DNA from: Coriolopsis trogii
Taxonomy: Eukaryota; Basidiomycota; Agaricomycetes; Polyporales; Polyporaceae
Reading direction: 5' to 3'
DNA length: 64,000 nt
Assembly: GCA_020543525.1 (NCBI GenBank)
Contig: JAHYIO010000039.1
Coordinates: forward strand, 1,240,001-1,304,000
The notes under the pieces are model-generated. The model was given only the letters and a program-made list of their open reading frames with translations. It made no database searches and was not told the DNA's origin. Position 1 is the stretch's first letter; the number at the start of each line of letters is the position of its first letter. Made by a program: the position numbers and the translations under genes. This document shows, one piece after another, positions 1 to 11,500 of this stretch.

Positions 1-3000
1 AATCCAGCTCGAGCTCGATTGTCCGCGGGGCCGCGCGGACCCACATGTGGCGGCGGCGGAGGCACAGCACGGTAACCTCAACTACTGACACCATCTAGAT
101 AGTCCATGACGTATACGAATGGGTACTCCCGTCCTCGTCAGGACACGGTCTACAGTGAGGCGAGCGTTCGAAAGAGCTCGACCGTGTTTCGTGCAATGTA
201 ACTGCCATCTTCGAGGGCGCGTTTGCGACTGGACGGTATCTTGTGCCGTCTAGCTCTAGCCTCAGGCCTCAGTGGAGGAAAGAAGCATCTCCACAGTCGG
301 CAACTGCGTTTTAGCATCCCCCGCATCGAAGCCTTGCCTCGGCTCCTCATGCTCGACGCACAACCTCCACTGGCACGCCCCCACCTTCCACACGCGAAGC
401 TCCCCGGTAATTGCGGAAGAATCTTTGGGTGCGTCTTGTGCCCGAGCCAGGTTCGAGGGTCTAGGCTCATACTCGTGACGTCGCATTAGGACCGCACCGC
501 TGGAAGGGTGACAGACGACCTCAGTGTAAATACCTCTGCAGCCGCAGCGCGATTAGGTGCGCACCCGAGTCCCGCCTTGGCTTCTCGAACTCAGACAGGT
601 GCCGGGTACGCAATGAATTCCTATTCCGGCTCCCCATCCTCCCACTGTCACCGGCTTCTCTCCGCTGGCATTGCAGCCTATCCTTCTCTCTCCTGCAACT
701 CGGCGCGACACAGCAGTCATCACGCGTGCTCAGGCCCCTGCCGTTGCGGCCCGCGAAGATGCACGCGTCCGAGTCGCAGACTCGCATGGCGAAAGCTAGA
801 GTGTGCTTCCACGTCCATGCCAATCATAGAGCTGCTACGTACGTTGCGCCGCTCACAGGACTGTCTGGAAATCCATGCATGACACGAAAAGGGGTCCTCG
901 TGCGGCTTCACGCATGCTGCTACAAACTTGGAATTCGCTCTCAGGGCGGCGTTCACCAGGCGCTCCTTCTCAGATCTCACAGGGACGCATGCGCATGTAT
1001 GGAAGCCTCCCGAGAGGTAAACGGATTTCAAGGCGTTCGTGCATACGGCACAGGGGCATGCGACTAGATCTATTGACGATCATGACATCTGGCTCTCACC
1101 ATCTCGTGTGGTACGTACGAAGGTGCAGAATACCTCGGACTTAGTTCGCATACCGTGGCAAGCACTCATGAGGTCGAAGGGAGACCCAGGCTGAGTTATA
1201 CTTATCCTCACAGACCTCCTGTACAGGTGTCGACTTGTCTATAAGGCTTGGGTATTGATACGGATGGAAAACGAGCTTTGAAGATAACGCATGCTACTAT
1301 TCACTGTCGTGCTGATTAGGGGAAAGTATACTGCTTTTCAAACCACCCCACTGGTATGTTTGTACTTGGCCGAATATTGAGGGAGACAAGGCGCTCGTGG
1401 CCGGCAACCCGGGCCGTTGGTGCCGGATTCGCGTGATTCCCACGGTCGTTCAATATGTTCTGAACACAATCGCTAGTGCTCGAATACGAACCTATACGAA
1501 CCTCCTTTGCTCTTCGCGTCGTGCTATCATATCTTCCCACAACATGGGCAAAGCACGCAGACTACGGTCGGTGCCCCACCCGGCCAGCGTACCATGAAGA
1601 TTGTCAAAAGTAGTCCTTCGACTCATCAGGAAACAGCGCCCACTCCGGAAGGAGACGGGTCTCCGTTTGATCCGAAGGGAGATTGACATCTCCGATGGCA
1701 CCATCAGGGAGGGTCAGACTCCTACAGGAGTATAATCTCCTGCAGGAGCTCGTTGGAGATGTGTATCCTGCAGGAGAGTCATATCTCCATAATACTCTCC
1801 ACCATAGCCAGAGACATGCTGCCATGTACACAGCAGAGTACACACCGGTGCTCCTGTGGTTGGTAGTAAGTTGTCACAATGTCACCATAAACAGTTTGCC
1901 ATCCCACAGGTGGAGGTTGGTGTTGACAGGGTGCTGCTCAAGGCCGGAGGGATGGAAAGGTACACTCTGTCTGTAGACACTGAGTACGAACATGGTCACA
2001 ATGGTGTATCAGTCACTGATACCTGATTACTATTGTGAATAGACTCTAGTCATGTATGTGCCACTATCTAGCTCTCAAGAAACATCACAAAGCTCACAAT
2101 ACTACAACCATGATTGCATACTACATCGCAAGGAGAACTCCATCTCCTGCAGGATCCACCCATCTCCTGTCGAGGACCCGGCAGGAGATGCGGGATCAAG
2201 ATAGATCGGAAATCTCCGGAGCTCCTCCGGCTCCGTCAGGAGCCTGATGGAGCCAAAAGAGATATCCGCGTTTCCTGATGGACCCGAAACATGGCGTCCC
2301 CGTGTCAAGAAAGCGAAGAAACTCTTTACCGTTCCCCAACCGCCTACAGCTTCTCCTGGCCCTACCGCGGCTCCTGAGGTCCCTCGGGATGCCGCAAGTG
2401 AGAAGTGATGCCGCTATTGGCTGGGCACCTCTCTTGTAGGAGGACCCATGTGTGAGGGAATCTGTCACTTGTGGCAAAAGTGGTACGTGTTGGCTTATTC
2501 GTGATCGCCCTCTATCTTACATTTTGCCCTCTGTATAGTCTTTACTGCGTACGAGAAGTGTTCCACGCTGATTGCTTAGCAGATTGGAGATGTGTTTGGC
2601 TCGTCATACTAGTATGTCATACTTCATCTTTGATCTTGAATACCGAGCGTGCAGGTGGGCCCCAAGCCGGTATATGCGTGTTAGAACACCTCGAAGGGCA
2701 AACTGGATCAAGGCAATATACTATACCTCACTGCCAGCATGGGGTGCTGGAGTGCTAGTGGCAAATGGTGACCGCCAATGAACAGCCTGGCCGGCGCGAT
2801 TTGAGGCGTGAGGCCCCAGGGTAATTACATTGCTACTCTCTCAGCAAGCCCTCACACAGCCTACCAAGATTCCTCCTGCTCGCTGTCCAAGTCATCGATT
2901 CTTTCGCTCAATTGAGTTCACCAACGCAGACGGAGGAAAGTCTTCCCCACCTGAAGGTAAGCGCATACTCCAGAACCTCTATGTATGGAACGCTCATCTA

Positions 3001-3190
3001 CAGCGTTCCGTTGTTACCTCCGTAACATTTTCTTTACGGCAGGACGGCTTCTCAGCTGCTTGCATCGAATGCCTTCGCACCCAGACGTTTAATACTTGCT
3101 TACCATACGCAAGCCGGTCCGTGGTACTCGTGACCCACCTTCTTCACCTCCTCACTTCCTCGTGATGACCTCTATGGAGCGCACTGCATC
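1..3190. other. Gene-poor region
   Basis: I see no supportable gene here. Open frames are short, many begin with non-ATG codons, they overlap on both strands, and none shows a familiar domain or a chain of splice-linked exons. The stretch from about 1,680 to 2,440 carries a cluster of short palindromes (separate entry). It could be decayed mobile-element sequence or a long promoter region. Confidence 0.6.
1689..2440. repeat. Cluster of CTCCTGCAGGAG-type palindromes
   Basis: Near-identical copies of a 12-bp palindrome (CTCCTGCAGGAG or one-base variants such as CTCCTACAGGAG) occur at about 1,725-1,780, and related half-sites (ATCTCCTG, GCAGGAGAT) recur at about 2,135-2,250. Each copy is self-complementary, so the region could form several small hairpins or carry repeated binding sites. 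No clear terminal inverted repeats or target duplication were found at the edges, so I do not call it a defined transposon. Confidence 0.5.
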
Positions 3191-3231
3191 GTGCACGACA
3201 GTAATGACATAACGCTCCTAATCGTTCATCG

Positions 3232-3237
3232 TATAAG
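3232..3237 (+). promoter_or_regulatory. TATA-like box of the GH28 gene
   Basis: TATAAG lies 77 bases before the ATG at 3,314. This matches the spacing of about 65-100 bases between TATA-like boxes and start codons of several other genes in the window. It is directly followed by the 24-bp tandem duplication. Confidence 0.45.
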
Positions 3238-3252
3238 ATGCGCGTACGCAGT

Positions 3253-3300
3253 CCGGGCAATCTGCACGATAAGCATCCGGGCAATCTGCACGATAAGCAT
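3253..3300 (+). repeat. Perfect 2 x 24-bp tandem duplication in the 5' leader
   Basis: Two identical 24-bp units (3,253-3,276 and 3,277-3,300) beginning CCGGGCAATC and ending GATAAGCAT lie head to tail between the TATA-like box and the ATG of the GH28 gene. Each unit contains GATAAG, the classic core of fungal GATA-factor sites, so the duplication doubles a potential site. Whether the factor binds is inference. Confidence 0.7.
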
Positions 3301-3313
3301 CCCGCTTCTGACG

Positions 3314-5899
3314 ATGCGACTGTCGGTCTCTCTCGCTCTTATCACACTATGGGCGGCGCAAAGTGTCGCGAAGACTTGCAAGTTGAGGCCACTTGGACGT
3401 GGAAAGAGCGACGTATCACAGGCAAGTTTGTGCTGCCGCGCGAGCGACCGATTGCCTGACAGGGGTACATCTAGATTGAAGCAGCCATCGCTGTCTGTGG
3501 GCACGGCGGTACCACCGTACTCGAAGCAGGGGAGTACAACATCACTAGGTACCCCGAAAAGTCGACGGTGTCCCTCGGTTCCATTTCTCACCGTGAAGTG
3601 TTCTCTAGGAAGATGCGCTGGAACCTCGTCAACTCCCGTGTCGACCTACACGGTGTGCTTAACGTGTGTATCCTTTTACCCGCCCCGCCGGACAACCAGG
3701 AAGCTGACTATATGCGGCGTACCTTCTCCTCCAGTTCGTATTCGACCTTCCCTACTGGATGAACCCCAGCTCCACCGACCGCGTCATCTTCATACAATCC
3801 CAAGCCTCCTGGTTTACACTCACCGGCCACGACTTTACGCTCAACGGCCACCAGACGGGCGGGATCGTCGGCAACGGCCAGCGCTGGTGGTCTTGGTACG
3901 GCAATGCGACGCGGCTCGATGGAGATGGCCGCCCGGTGTCGCTCACGCTCTCGCATGTGCAGCGCGCGGTGGTGCGCGACTTTACGGTGCACGCGCCGCC
4001 GTTCTGGTGCAACGCGGTCGCGGACTCGCGGGATGTGGTGTATGATGGAATGAGGTGCGTTGCGGAGAATGCAGATGAGAGGTGGTTCGGGCAGAAGTGA
4101 GTCCGCGTTCGTGTGTGTCTGTGTTGCGTATTGAGACGTATGCGGGCAGCGTTGTGTGGAATACTGACGGTAGGTGTCTGTTTCTTCCCGACGGGTGGTA
4201 TGGTATGGCATGCTGACGATTGAGCACCGAACGATAGGCATCGACACGTTCCGGTCGGACAACATCACTATGATCAACTGGGACGTGGGTGCCGCTTTTA
4301 GGACTGGGAGCGTAACCGCTTGCCTACTCACTGCTGACTATGCCACAGATCACTTCCGGCGATGATTGTCTCGCGATCAAAGGGGTAAGCCCAATGTCGC
4401 CTGCAATGGCTTCCTCGTACCGAGAGCAGTACCTATTTACGCATCTTACATGATACCAACACCTGCAGAACTCGACGAACATCTTTGCGCGCAATATCAC
4501 CTGCCGCGGAGGTACAGGTATCGCGTTCGGGTCACTGGGACAATACGAAGACCTGGTACGTGGATTGCCTTGCTTATATACTGTCACCACGGCAGACTGC
4601 GGGGCTTCTGACTGGACTTCTGCACAGCCCGACTACGTGGAAAATGTCGTCCTGGATGATATAACGGTAGTGTACCTTCGCGCCGTCGTCCCCATCTGAC
4701 ATTGTTGCTGAGATCTCCCTTTGATGTCGGCGCGCGTCGGACAGTTTATTCGTCCGGACAATGCGCAGGTGCAACCGTTGATGGAACATGGCGTGCGCGA
4801 TTCATTTTTGTATGGAGACATGAGCGCATTAGCTTATTGACAAGATGATTCGGGCTCAACAGGTGTACTTCAAGTCTTGGACAGGTACTCGGATTGGGTT
4901 CCCGCCGACAGGGGGAGGAGCAGGTCTCGGTGAGTCTGTCTTAAATGTCATGTCGTCGGGAACGTTCGACTGGCGTGAGCCTAATGCATACAATCAACAT
5001 GTGGCAGGTCGAGTGTCGGGCGTCGTCGCGCGCAATATCAAGGTCGATGAAGTGACAACTCCGATCCAGCTCTATCAGACAAACCTCGGACATCCGTGAG
5101 TTCTCACTGTCTCGAGAGGCTGGGCGCTAATGTTATCGTGCGACCGGCCGGCACAGTGGCGACGCGCCTTCGCAGCTACACTTCGCCAACTTGACATTTG
5201 TGAATTGGACGGGTACAGCCCAGACGTCTACGAGTGAGTGTTGAGTGCTGTTCTATGATCGAGGCAGGCGTGCTACGTTGTCCTCGTCAACTTGTCAGTC
5301 TCGATGGCAAGTTCGCGAGGGCAATGTTGCATATTTTGAAAAATAAGAATGTATGAATGGACCGTGTACTGCGATCGGCACCTACGGATTTTGCTCGCTG
5401 TGGGCAAGTCTGCATGATTTTGATGTGAAGATGGGGTGAACATCATGGATGAGATTGTGAGACTGTGAACTGATGATCCTGTTCTCACGTCCTACGTAGT
5501 CGTTGATCTTGAGTGCAGCTATGCGGCACCATGCGCGGACATTACGTTCGACAAGATTAGCATCGAAGCAGGGAGTGGTGCCGGCGAAGGGCCGGCATAC
5601 AGGTGTGTGAACGTAGCAAGCGCAACCGGGGTTCCTACAGGAGGTGAGCATGCATAGTTGTGTGTTCGTTGCCTTCGCGCGGGTGTTGGAAGGAGATGCT
5701 AATAGTATCCGGCTATTTCTGCGACAACCCTGTTGCCCACGACGATGGGGATTTGAGAAGGATGCGTCAGTGCCAGTGCCGCAGTCAAGGAGATGTGAAA
5801 GGTGGTGATTATCTTGAGAAGTTTGAGTCATCCCTGGTTGACTTGAGGCTATATAGCTGTGTGCGGTTGATAGATACGTATGCTAGCGTTCTTACTTGA
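3314..5899 (+). CDS. Secreted glycoside hydrolase family 28 (pectinase; exo-acting or rhamnogalacturonan type)
   Basis: Predicted extracellular pectin hydrolase of about 473 residues in 15 exons: 3314-3421, 3475-3548, 3609-3663, 3735-4096, 4150-4169, 4238-4284, 4349-4384, 4469-4555, 4628-4666, 4745-4768, 4863-4929, 5008-5095, 5157-5233, 5500-5643 and 5706-5899, all phase-consistent. The start opens a signal peptide (MRLSVSLALITLWAAQSVA). Conserved blocks follow in family order: IEAAIAVCGHGGTT, RVDLHG, VIFIQSQASWFTLTG, GNGQRWW, NTDGIDTFRSDNIT, SGDDCLAIKG, GTGIAFGSLGQY and VYFKSWTG. The Asp residues of NTD and GDD, expected catalytic acids, are present. The usual His of the third GH28 motif (GHG/SHG) is Thr, as in rhamnogalacturonan-type or unassigned GH28 groups, so the exact substrate is open. 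Intron 1 is GC-AG. The last exon and C-terminus are the least certain part. Confidence 0.85.
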
Positions 5900-6485
5900 C
5901 GTGTGCGACGTTCCGTCATCTGTGCTGCTCGAAAGGGCGGAATGAATCAGAGATGGGTGATGCAAGCCGTCTGCCATCTGGTGTGCCGTGCGCAGCAAGA
6001 GCGTTGAGAACACTGGCGAGCACAACGGTTGTCCGTCCGAGGGCCGCGCTGATGCCACGCGCACGATCATCGCTGGGTTGTGCGCTGTGTGTCTGTGTGC
6101 GCCGGTGGTGGGCTGGGAGGAGTGCGCTGGGCGTCGTGCTTGTCGCTGTCGCGGTCAACGTCTGGACATCATGGGGGCGGGGCCGAGAGCTGGACGGGAC
6201 TCTCAAATCTCAGCTCTGGCCTGGTTGGCGTTAGCTGCGGTGCGCGGATGGCGCCATGACAACGTTTGTCGGCAGGAACAGGCGCCCAGCATAGGCGTGC
6301 CGGCTCGCGCGAATCACAAAACAGCTTGTCCGCCAACCACCACCGTCCCCCGCTCCCTCCCTTCCCTTCTTTTCTTCGCCCTCAAACCGTTGTCCTTCAC
6401 TGCAGGCCGGCCCTCATTCTGCGCAGGACGTCGACTTCGAGCTTGACCTGACTAGACCGACAAACAAGCCCACAAGGCACAGACG
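5900..6485. promoter_or_regulatory. Upstream region of the NADPH oxidase gene
   Basis: No gene is supported in these 586 bases. A pyrimidine-rich stretch at about 6,335-6,410, made of runs of CCCTCCC and TTTTCTTC, lies just upstream of the start codon. Such CT-rich tracts are common at transcription starts of strongly expressed fungal genes. No TATA box is obvious. Confidence 0.4.
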
Positions 6486-8533
6486 ATGCCCTTCAACCTC
6501 CGAAGGCACGACAGCATGGATTTCTCAGACGGAAAGATCCCCTCGCTCGAGCAGCACCCCGACATTGTCATCACCAGCCAGCCCTCCCACCTCCAGCGCA
6601 ACAAGACCGAGCGCCGTCGTCTTCAGGGCCTCCAGCGGACCACCTCCGCTGCGTCCCAGCCCGTTACTCCCTATGTGCCCCGCACGATGATGGAGAAGTA
6701 CAACCACTGGATGATCAACGAGGGTGGCAGACGTTTGTTCTTCTTTGTCTTCCTCTTTCTCCATGCCCTCGTTATCGCCTTCGGTTTCATGCACTACCAG
6801 CTCAAGGATAACTCGGTCGGCGCGCGCTCGACGTTCGGTATCACCTTCCGTGAGTGTCTTAGCAACCTCTACTCTGCAGCTTCTTCTCCTTGCTGATTTG
6901 CGTCCTTGCTCATAATAGCGATCGCGCGTACCGCCGCGCTCGTTCTCCACGTTGATGTCGCGTTCATCCTGCTCCCCGTCTGCCGCAACTTCATCTCCCT
7001 CCTCCGCCGGACCTCGCTCAACTCGTTCATTCCGTTCGACAAGAACATCACGTTCCACAAGGCTGTTGCCTGGTCCATCGTCATCTTCTCCATCGTCCAT
7101 ATCGTCGCCCACATGGTCAACTTCACCGAGCTTGCCATGATTGACCCCGACGCAGTGACGACGGGCCAAAAGTTGGTCGCTTTCCTCGCTGCCAACTTCG
7201 CCACCGGTCCCGGTGCTACCGGCTGGATCATGACCGCCGCTCTCGGTATCATGGTCTGGTTCGCTATCGAGAAGCGCCGCCGTGCACACTTTGAGTGGTT
7301 CTGGTACTCGCACCACCTCTTCATCGTCTTCTTCATCAACTGGCAGCTTCACGGTATGTTCTGCATGATCCAGCCCGACCGTCCTCCGTACTGCTCCTTC
7401 AACACTATCGGTGTCTTCTGGGTATGTGACTTCCCCTGAAATGAGACATCTGGGTCTGACTCTGTATCAGCGCTACTGGCTCGTGGGCGGTGTTATCTGG
7501 ATTTACGAGCGTATTCTCCGTGAGGTTCGCTCCCGCCACCGTACCTACATTTCCAAGGTCATCCAGCACCCCTCAAACGTCATGGAGATTCAAATCAAGA
7601 AGGAGAAGACGGTCACTCGCGCCGGCCAGTACATCTTCTTGTGCTGCCCCGAGATCTCGTACTTCCAGTGGCACCCCTTCACGCTTACGAGGTGCGTCGT
7701 GTGCGCGTTTTACCCCAGATACGTGCTAATTCGTCACCTCCAGTGCTCCTGAGGAAGACTACATTTCCGTTCACATCCGTGTCGTCGGCGACTTCACACG
7801 TGCATTCGCCAGGGCCGTCGGCTGCGACTTTGACAAGAAAGGCAAGGGCGAGAAGAATGATGCTGGAGGGAAGGTCGTGGGTACGGCTACGAACCCGCCC
7901 ATCAACCGTGTCCTCCCCCGTGTCATGGTCGACGGTCCCTTCGGTTCCGCCTCCGAGGACTTCCTGAATTACGAGACCGTTCTGCTCGTTGGTGCCGGTA
8001 TCGGTGTCACGCCTTTCGCGTCTATCCTCAAGTCGATCTGGTACCGGATGAATAACTTCAACTCGTCAAAGCCGACGCGGCTGAGCAAGGTGTACTTCAC
8101 GTGGGTCATCCGTGACTTTGGCTCGGCCGAGTGGTTCCATTCGCTCCTGCACGCGATCGAGGAGCAGGACACACAGAACCGGATCGAGATCAACATCTAT
8201 TTGACTGCGAAGATCAAGGAAGAGGACATGAACAACATCATCGTCCAGGACGTCGGCGCCGAGAAGGACGCAATCACTAACCTGAGGGCGCCGACGCATT
8301 TCGGGCGGCCGAACTGGGACCGCGTCTTCAGCTCGATTGCGGAGAAGCACCCCGAGACGGACGTCGGCGTGTTCTTCTGTGGACCGTCGGTGCTGTCGAG
8401 GCAGCTGCACACCATGTCGAACAAGTATTCTTCGCCCAAGGGTACCAAGTTCTTCTTCGGAAAGGGTGAGTTGGTTCCTGCTTTGCCAGGGATTGTTGCT
8501 GATCATGGAATGCGTCATGCAGAGAACTTCTAG
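6486..8533 (+). CDS. noxB: NADPH oxidase (gp91phox-type Nox), NoxB-like
   Basis: Membrane flavocytochrome that passes electrons from NADPH through FAD and two hemes to oxygen, giving superoxide; in fungi it governs hyphal differentiation and fruiting. Five exons (6486-6849, 6919-7421, 7471-7691, 7744-8465, 8523-8533) encode 606 residues. After an N-terminal extension of about 70 residues come the membrane helices with paired heme histidines (HVDVAF, HKAVAW, HIVAHMVNF, WYSHHLFIVFF). Then follow the FAD motif HPFTLTS, the NADPH motifs GAGIGVTPFAS and CGPSVL, and the family-typical C-terminal KENF, completed by an 11-base last exon. The N-terminal extension favours NoxB over the shorter NoxA; that assignment is inference. 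No EF-hands are visible. Length is normal for the family. Confidence 0.9.
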
Positions 8534-11500
8534 ACGTCGACGCGTCAGGCGTTCGACGGGGGCGTTCAGGGATTTTCTGCTGCAGATACGTCTGGCTGTA
8601 CACTTATCGTTGCTCCATCTACCATCCGTCTGCTTACCAGGAGGCCGCTGCCGCTGTATGCTCTCTTGACTTCAGCCACGAGCCCGCTGGGTTTGTTTGC
8701 GTCAGGCGTCGGTCGCTTGCCACGCGTCCTTTCGTTTGTTTGAGTCTCGTTCCCCACCTCACCCCGGATACACGGTTCGGTCCAGCTATTGTTAGTTATC
8801 TGTTTTATATACTGCCTGCTAGATGTACTAGTCTGGCAATGGAAGCCTATTGGGAGTCAGTTTGGTGTGCGTGTCGAGAATTGATAAAGTCAGCATCGTA
8901 TACCAAGTGTGCGTGCGGTCTGCGCGTTTGTCCCACCACTACGCACCAGTGTGCTAACGATCACATCTTGACAAGCCACGACATGTGAGGCGTATCTGCG
9001 CAGAATTCGAGGGACAAGATAGCGTAAGAACGTATTACAAGCGTGGAAGAACACCCACTAATAGGCGCGTTTCCTCTTGTTGGCTGCCTCCACGACCTCT
9101 CCCACTCCCGCGTCGAGCACGTTTAAGATGACGGTGTGTAGAGGCGCAAGCCTCACCACCCTCTCCGACGCGTGCGTTCGCGGTTTCTGGGCCGCCATAG
9201 TTCCTACCGCACTCGTTGGCCTCATACTACTCGCAAGTCTCCCTCCTGTCCGCCGACTGCTCCGTGTCGCCGCGAAGCCTTTTGCGAACTTTCTCTCTCT
9301 CTCGGAGGCAGAGGCTTTGTTGAATGAAGGGAAGAACTTGGAGGACGAGGAGGCACCCGGGGTGCCACTTTGGCGTACGCTCGTTCTCTCGTCCGTATCG
9401 CTCCTAGAGTCGCTCCTTTGGGTCGGCGTGGGTTGCTACAGCCTCATCATCAACCCAGACGATACATGGAACGGAGTCCGCGACTTTCTCGTTGCCACGA
9501 CGTGGTTGTACTCTGCCCTTCGTCCCGTGGTCGCGCCCACCGCTACCGCGCCGTTTGACCTCTTCACCCTGTATGCGTCGCATCTCATCCTAGGGACGGT
9601 CGTGCTCCTCGGGCACGTCTATGACCGATATGTCTACGATATTCCGATGCCCAATACGATCAGGACAGTAGTGTACATCGTCAACCTCCTCGCCGTCGCA
9701 GGCCTGTTCACCCTCGTTATGAGGATGCCCCTGGCCATCCCGAGCAACCGTATCAAGGAAGAAGTCGTGAGTCGAGATACGACCGTAGTGAGTACGAGAT
9801 CTGACCATCCCGCAGGGCAAGACGGTGTCGCCGGAAGACTACACGACCGTATGGGGTTGGACCTCCTTCCGCTGGGTCATGCCCCTGCTCGAGAAGGGCA
9901 CATACAACACTCTGAACGAATCCGACGTGTGGTCGCTCAGCCCGACCTTCCAAGCCCGCCCCCTTTACACCAAGTTCTCGCGCACCTCTGGCAAGCTTTT
10001 CAAGCGGCTGTGGAAGGCGAACACGCTCGACCTCACGCTCGACTTTGTGCTCACCTACCTCAGCGTCGTCTTCAACTATGCAGGCCCGTTCTTCCTCAAG
10101 CGCATCCTTGACGCGCTCGACGACGCAGACCGGAACCCCGAGAAGCGCGCCATAGCGTTCATTTACGCCTTCCTCGCATTCGCAAGTTCGCTGCTCAAGG
10201 CGCAGGCTGACTGCCAGCACCTGTGGTATGGGCGGCGTGCGGCGACACGCATCAGGTCGGAGCTCATGGCCGCCATCTACGACAAGGCGCTCAAGCGGAA
10301 GGACTTCTCTGGCATCGTCGACAAGGACGCAGGGAAGGGTGCGAAGAAGGCGGACGCGAAGGAAGACCCGAAGGCGGACGATCCCAAAGCTGGCGCGGAC
10401 ATTGGCAAGATCGTCAACCTGATGGCTGGTGACGCGAATCGGATATCCATGACCGTGTCTGCTTGCTACTTCGTCTACGGAGCGCCCTTTGAGATCGTTA
10501 TTGCTTCTCTCTTCCTCTATCAGTGAGTGGTCTAAGGAGAGTGATTGCGAGGGCTACTGACGCAAGACTCGACAGGCTGCTCGGCTGGTCTGCTTTCGCA
10601 GGTTTCTTTGTTCTGGTCCTCAGCTGGCCGTTGAACAACTTCGTGGCGAGGCGCTCTATTCGTATTCAGAAAGGCACCTCCACGGCGCGCGACAAGCGTA
10701 TGGCCGTCCTGAACGAACTCATCAGCGCCGTCAAGTTTATCAAATTTTTCGCTTGGGAGGACAGGTGGATCGAGAAGGTCCTCGAGGCTCGCGAGGTCGA
10801 AATGCAGTGGATGATCAAGTGTATGTCCATACGATGGTTAGAGGTCATATACGAGAGCTCATGATTCCCTAGCTCGGTTGAACAGCGTCATGTTCCAGCT
10901 GATCTGGGTCATTGCGCCCGTCTTGGTATCCGTCACCTCGTTCTTCGTCTTCGTCGCTCAGGGCAACGAGTTGACTGTTGGGATAGCTTTCACGGTGAGC
11001 GTCCTAGCATGAACATTTCCCTCTAATGCTAATGCGTTCCCCACAGGCCATAGCGTTGTTCCAGATGATCCGTGCCCCACTGAACGTGATTCCTGCCTGG
11101 ATTGTCCAGATCCTCCAGTCCAAAGTCGCCCTCGATCGGATTGCTACCTACCTCGACGAAGATGAGGTTGATGAACAAGTGTCCACCATCAAGAAGGGTC
11201 GTGTCCATCCCTCCGCTGAGTCGGAGAGCGGGTTAGGTATCCAGAACGGCTCGTTCAAGTGGAATGAGGTGGAAGAGAAGCAGGATGACAAGGCGAAGGA
11301 CGCCAATAAAAAGGTTAACGGCTCAGAGGCTGCTGCTGCGCCCACCGACGACGCTGCCACGGCCGTGGATGATGCGTCCATCACGAGCGCCGGACTCGCG
11401 TCCCCGACCGACCACCGGTTCGAGCTGCGAGACATCAACGTGATGTTCCCCGAAGGCAAGCTCACGCTCGTCACGGGCCCGACGGCGAGCGGCAAGACGG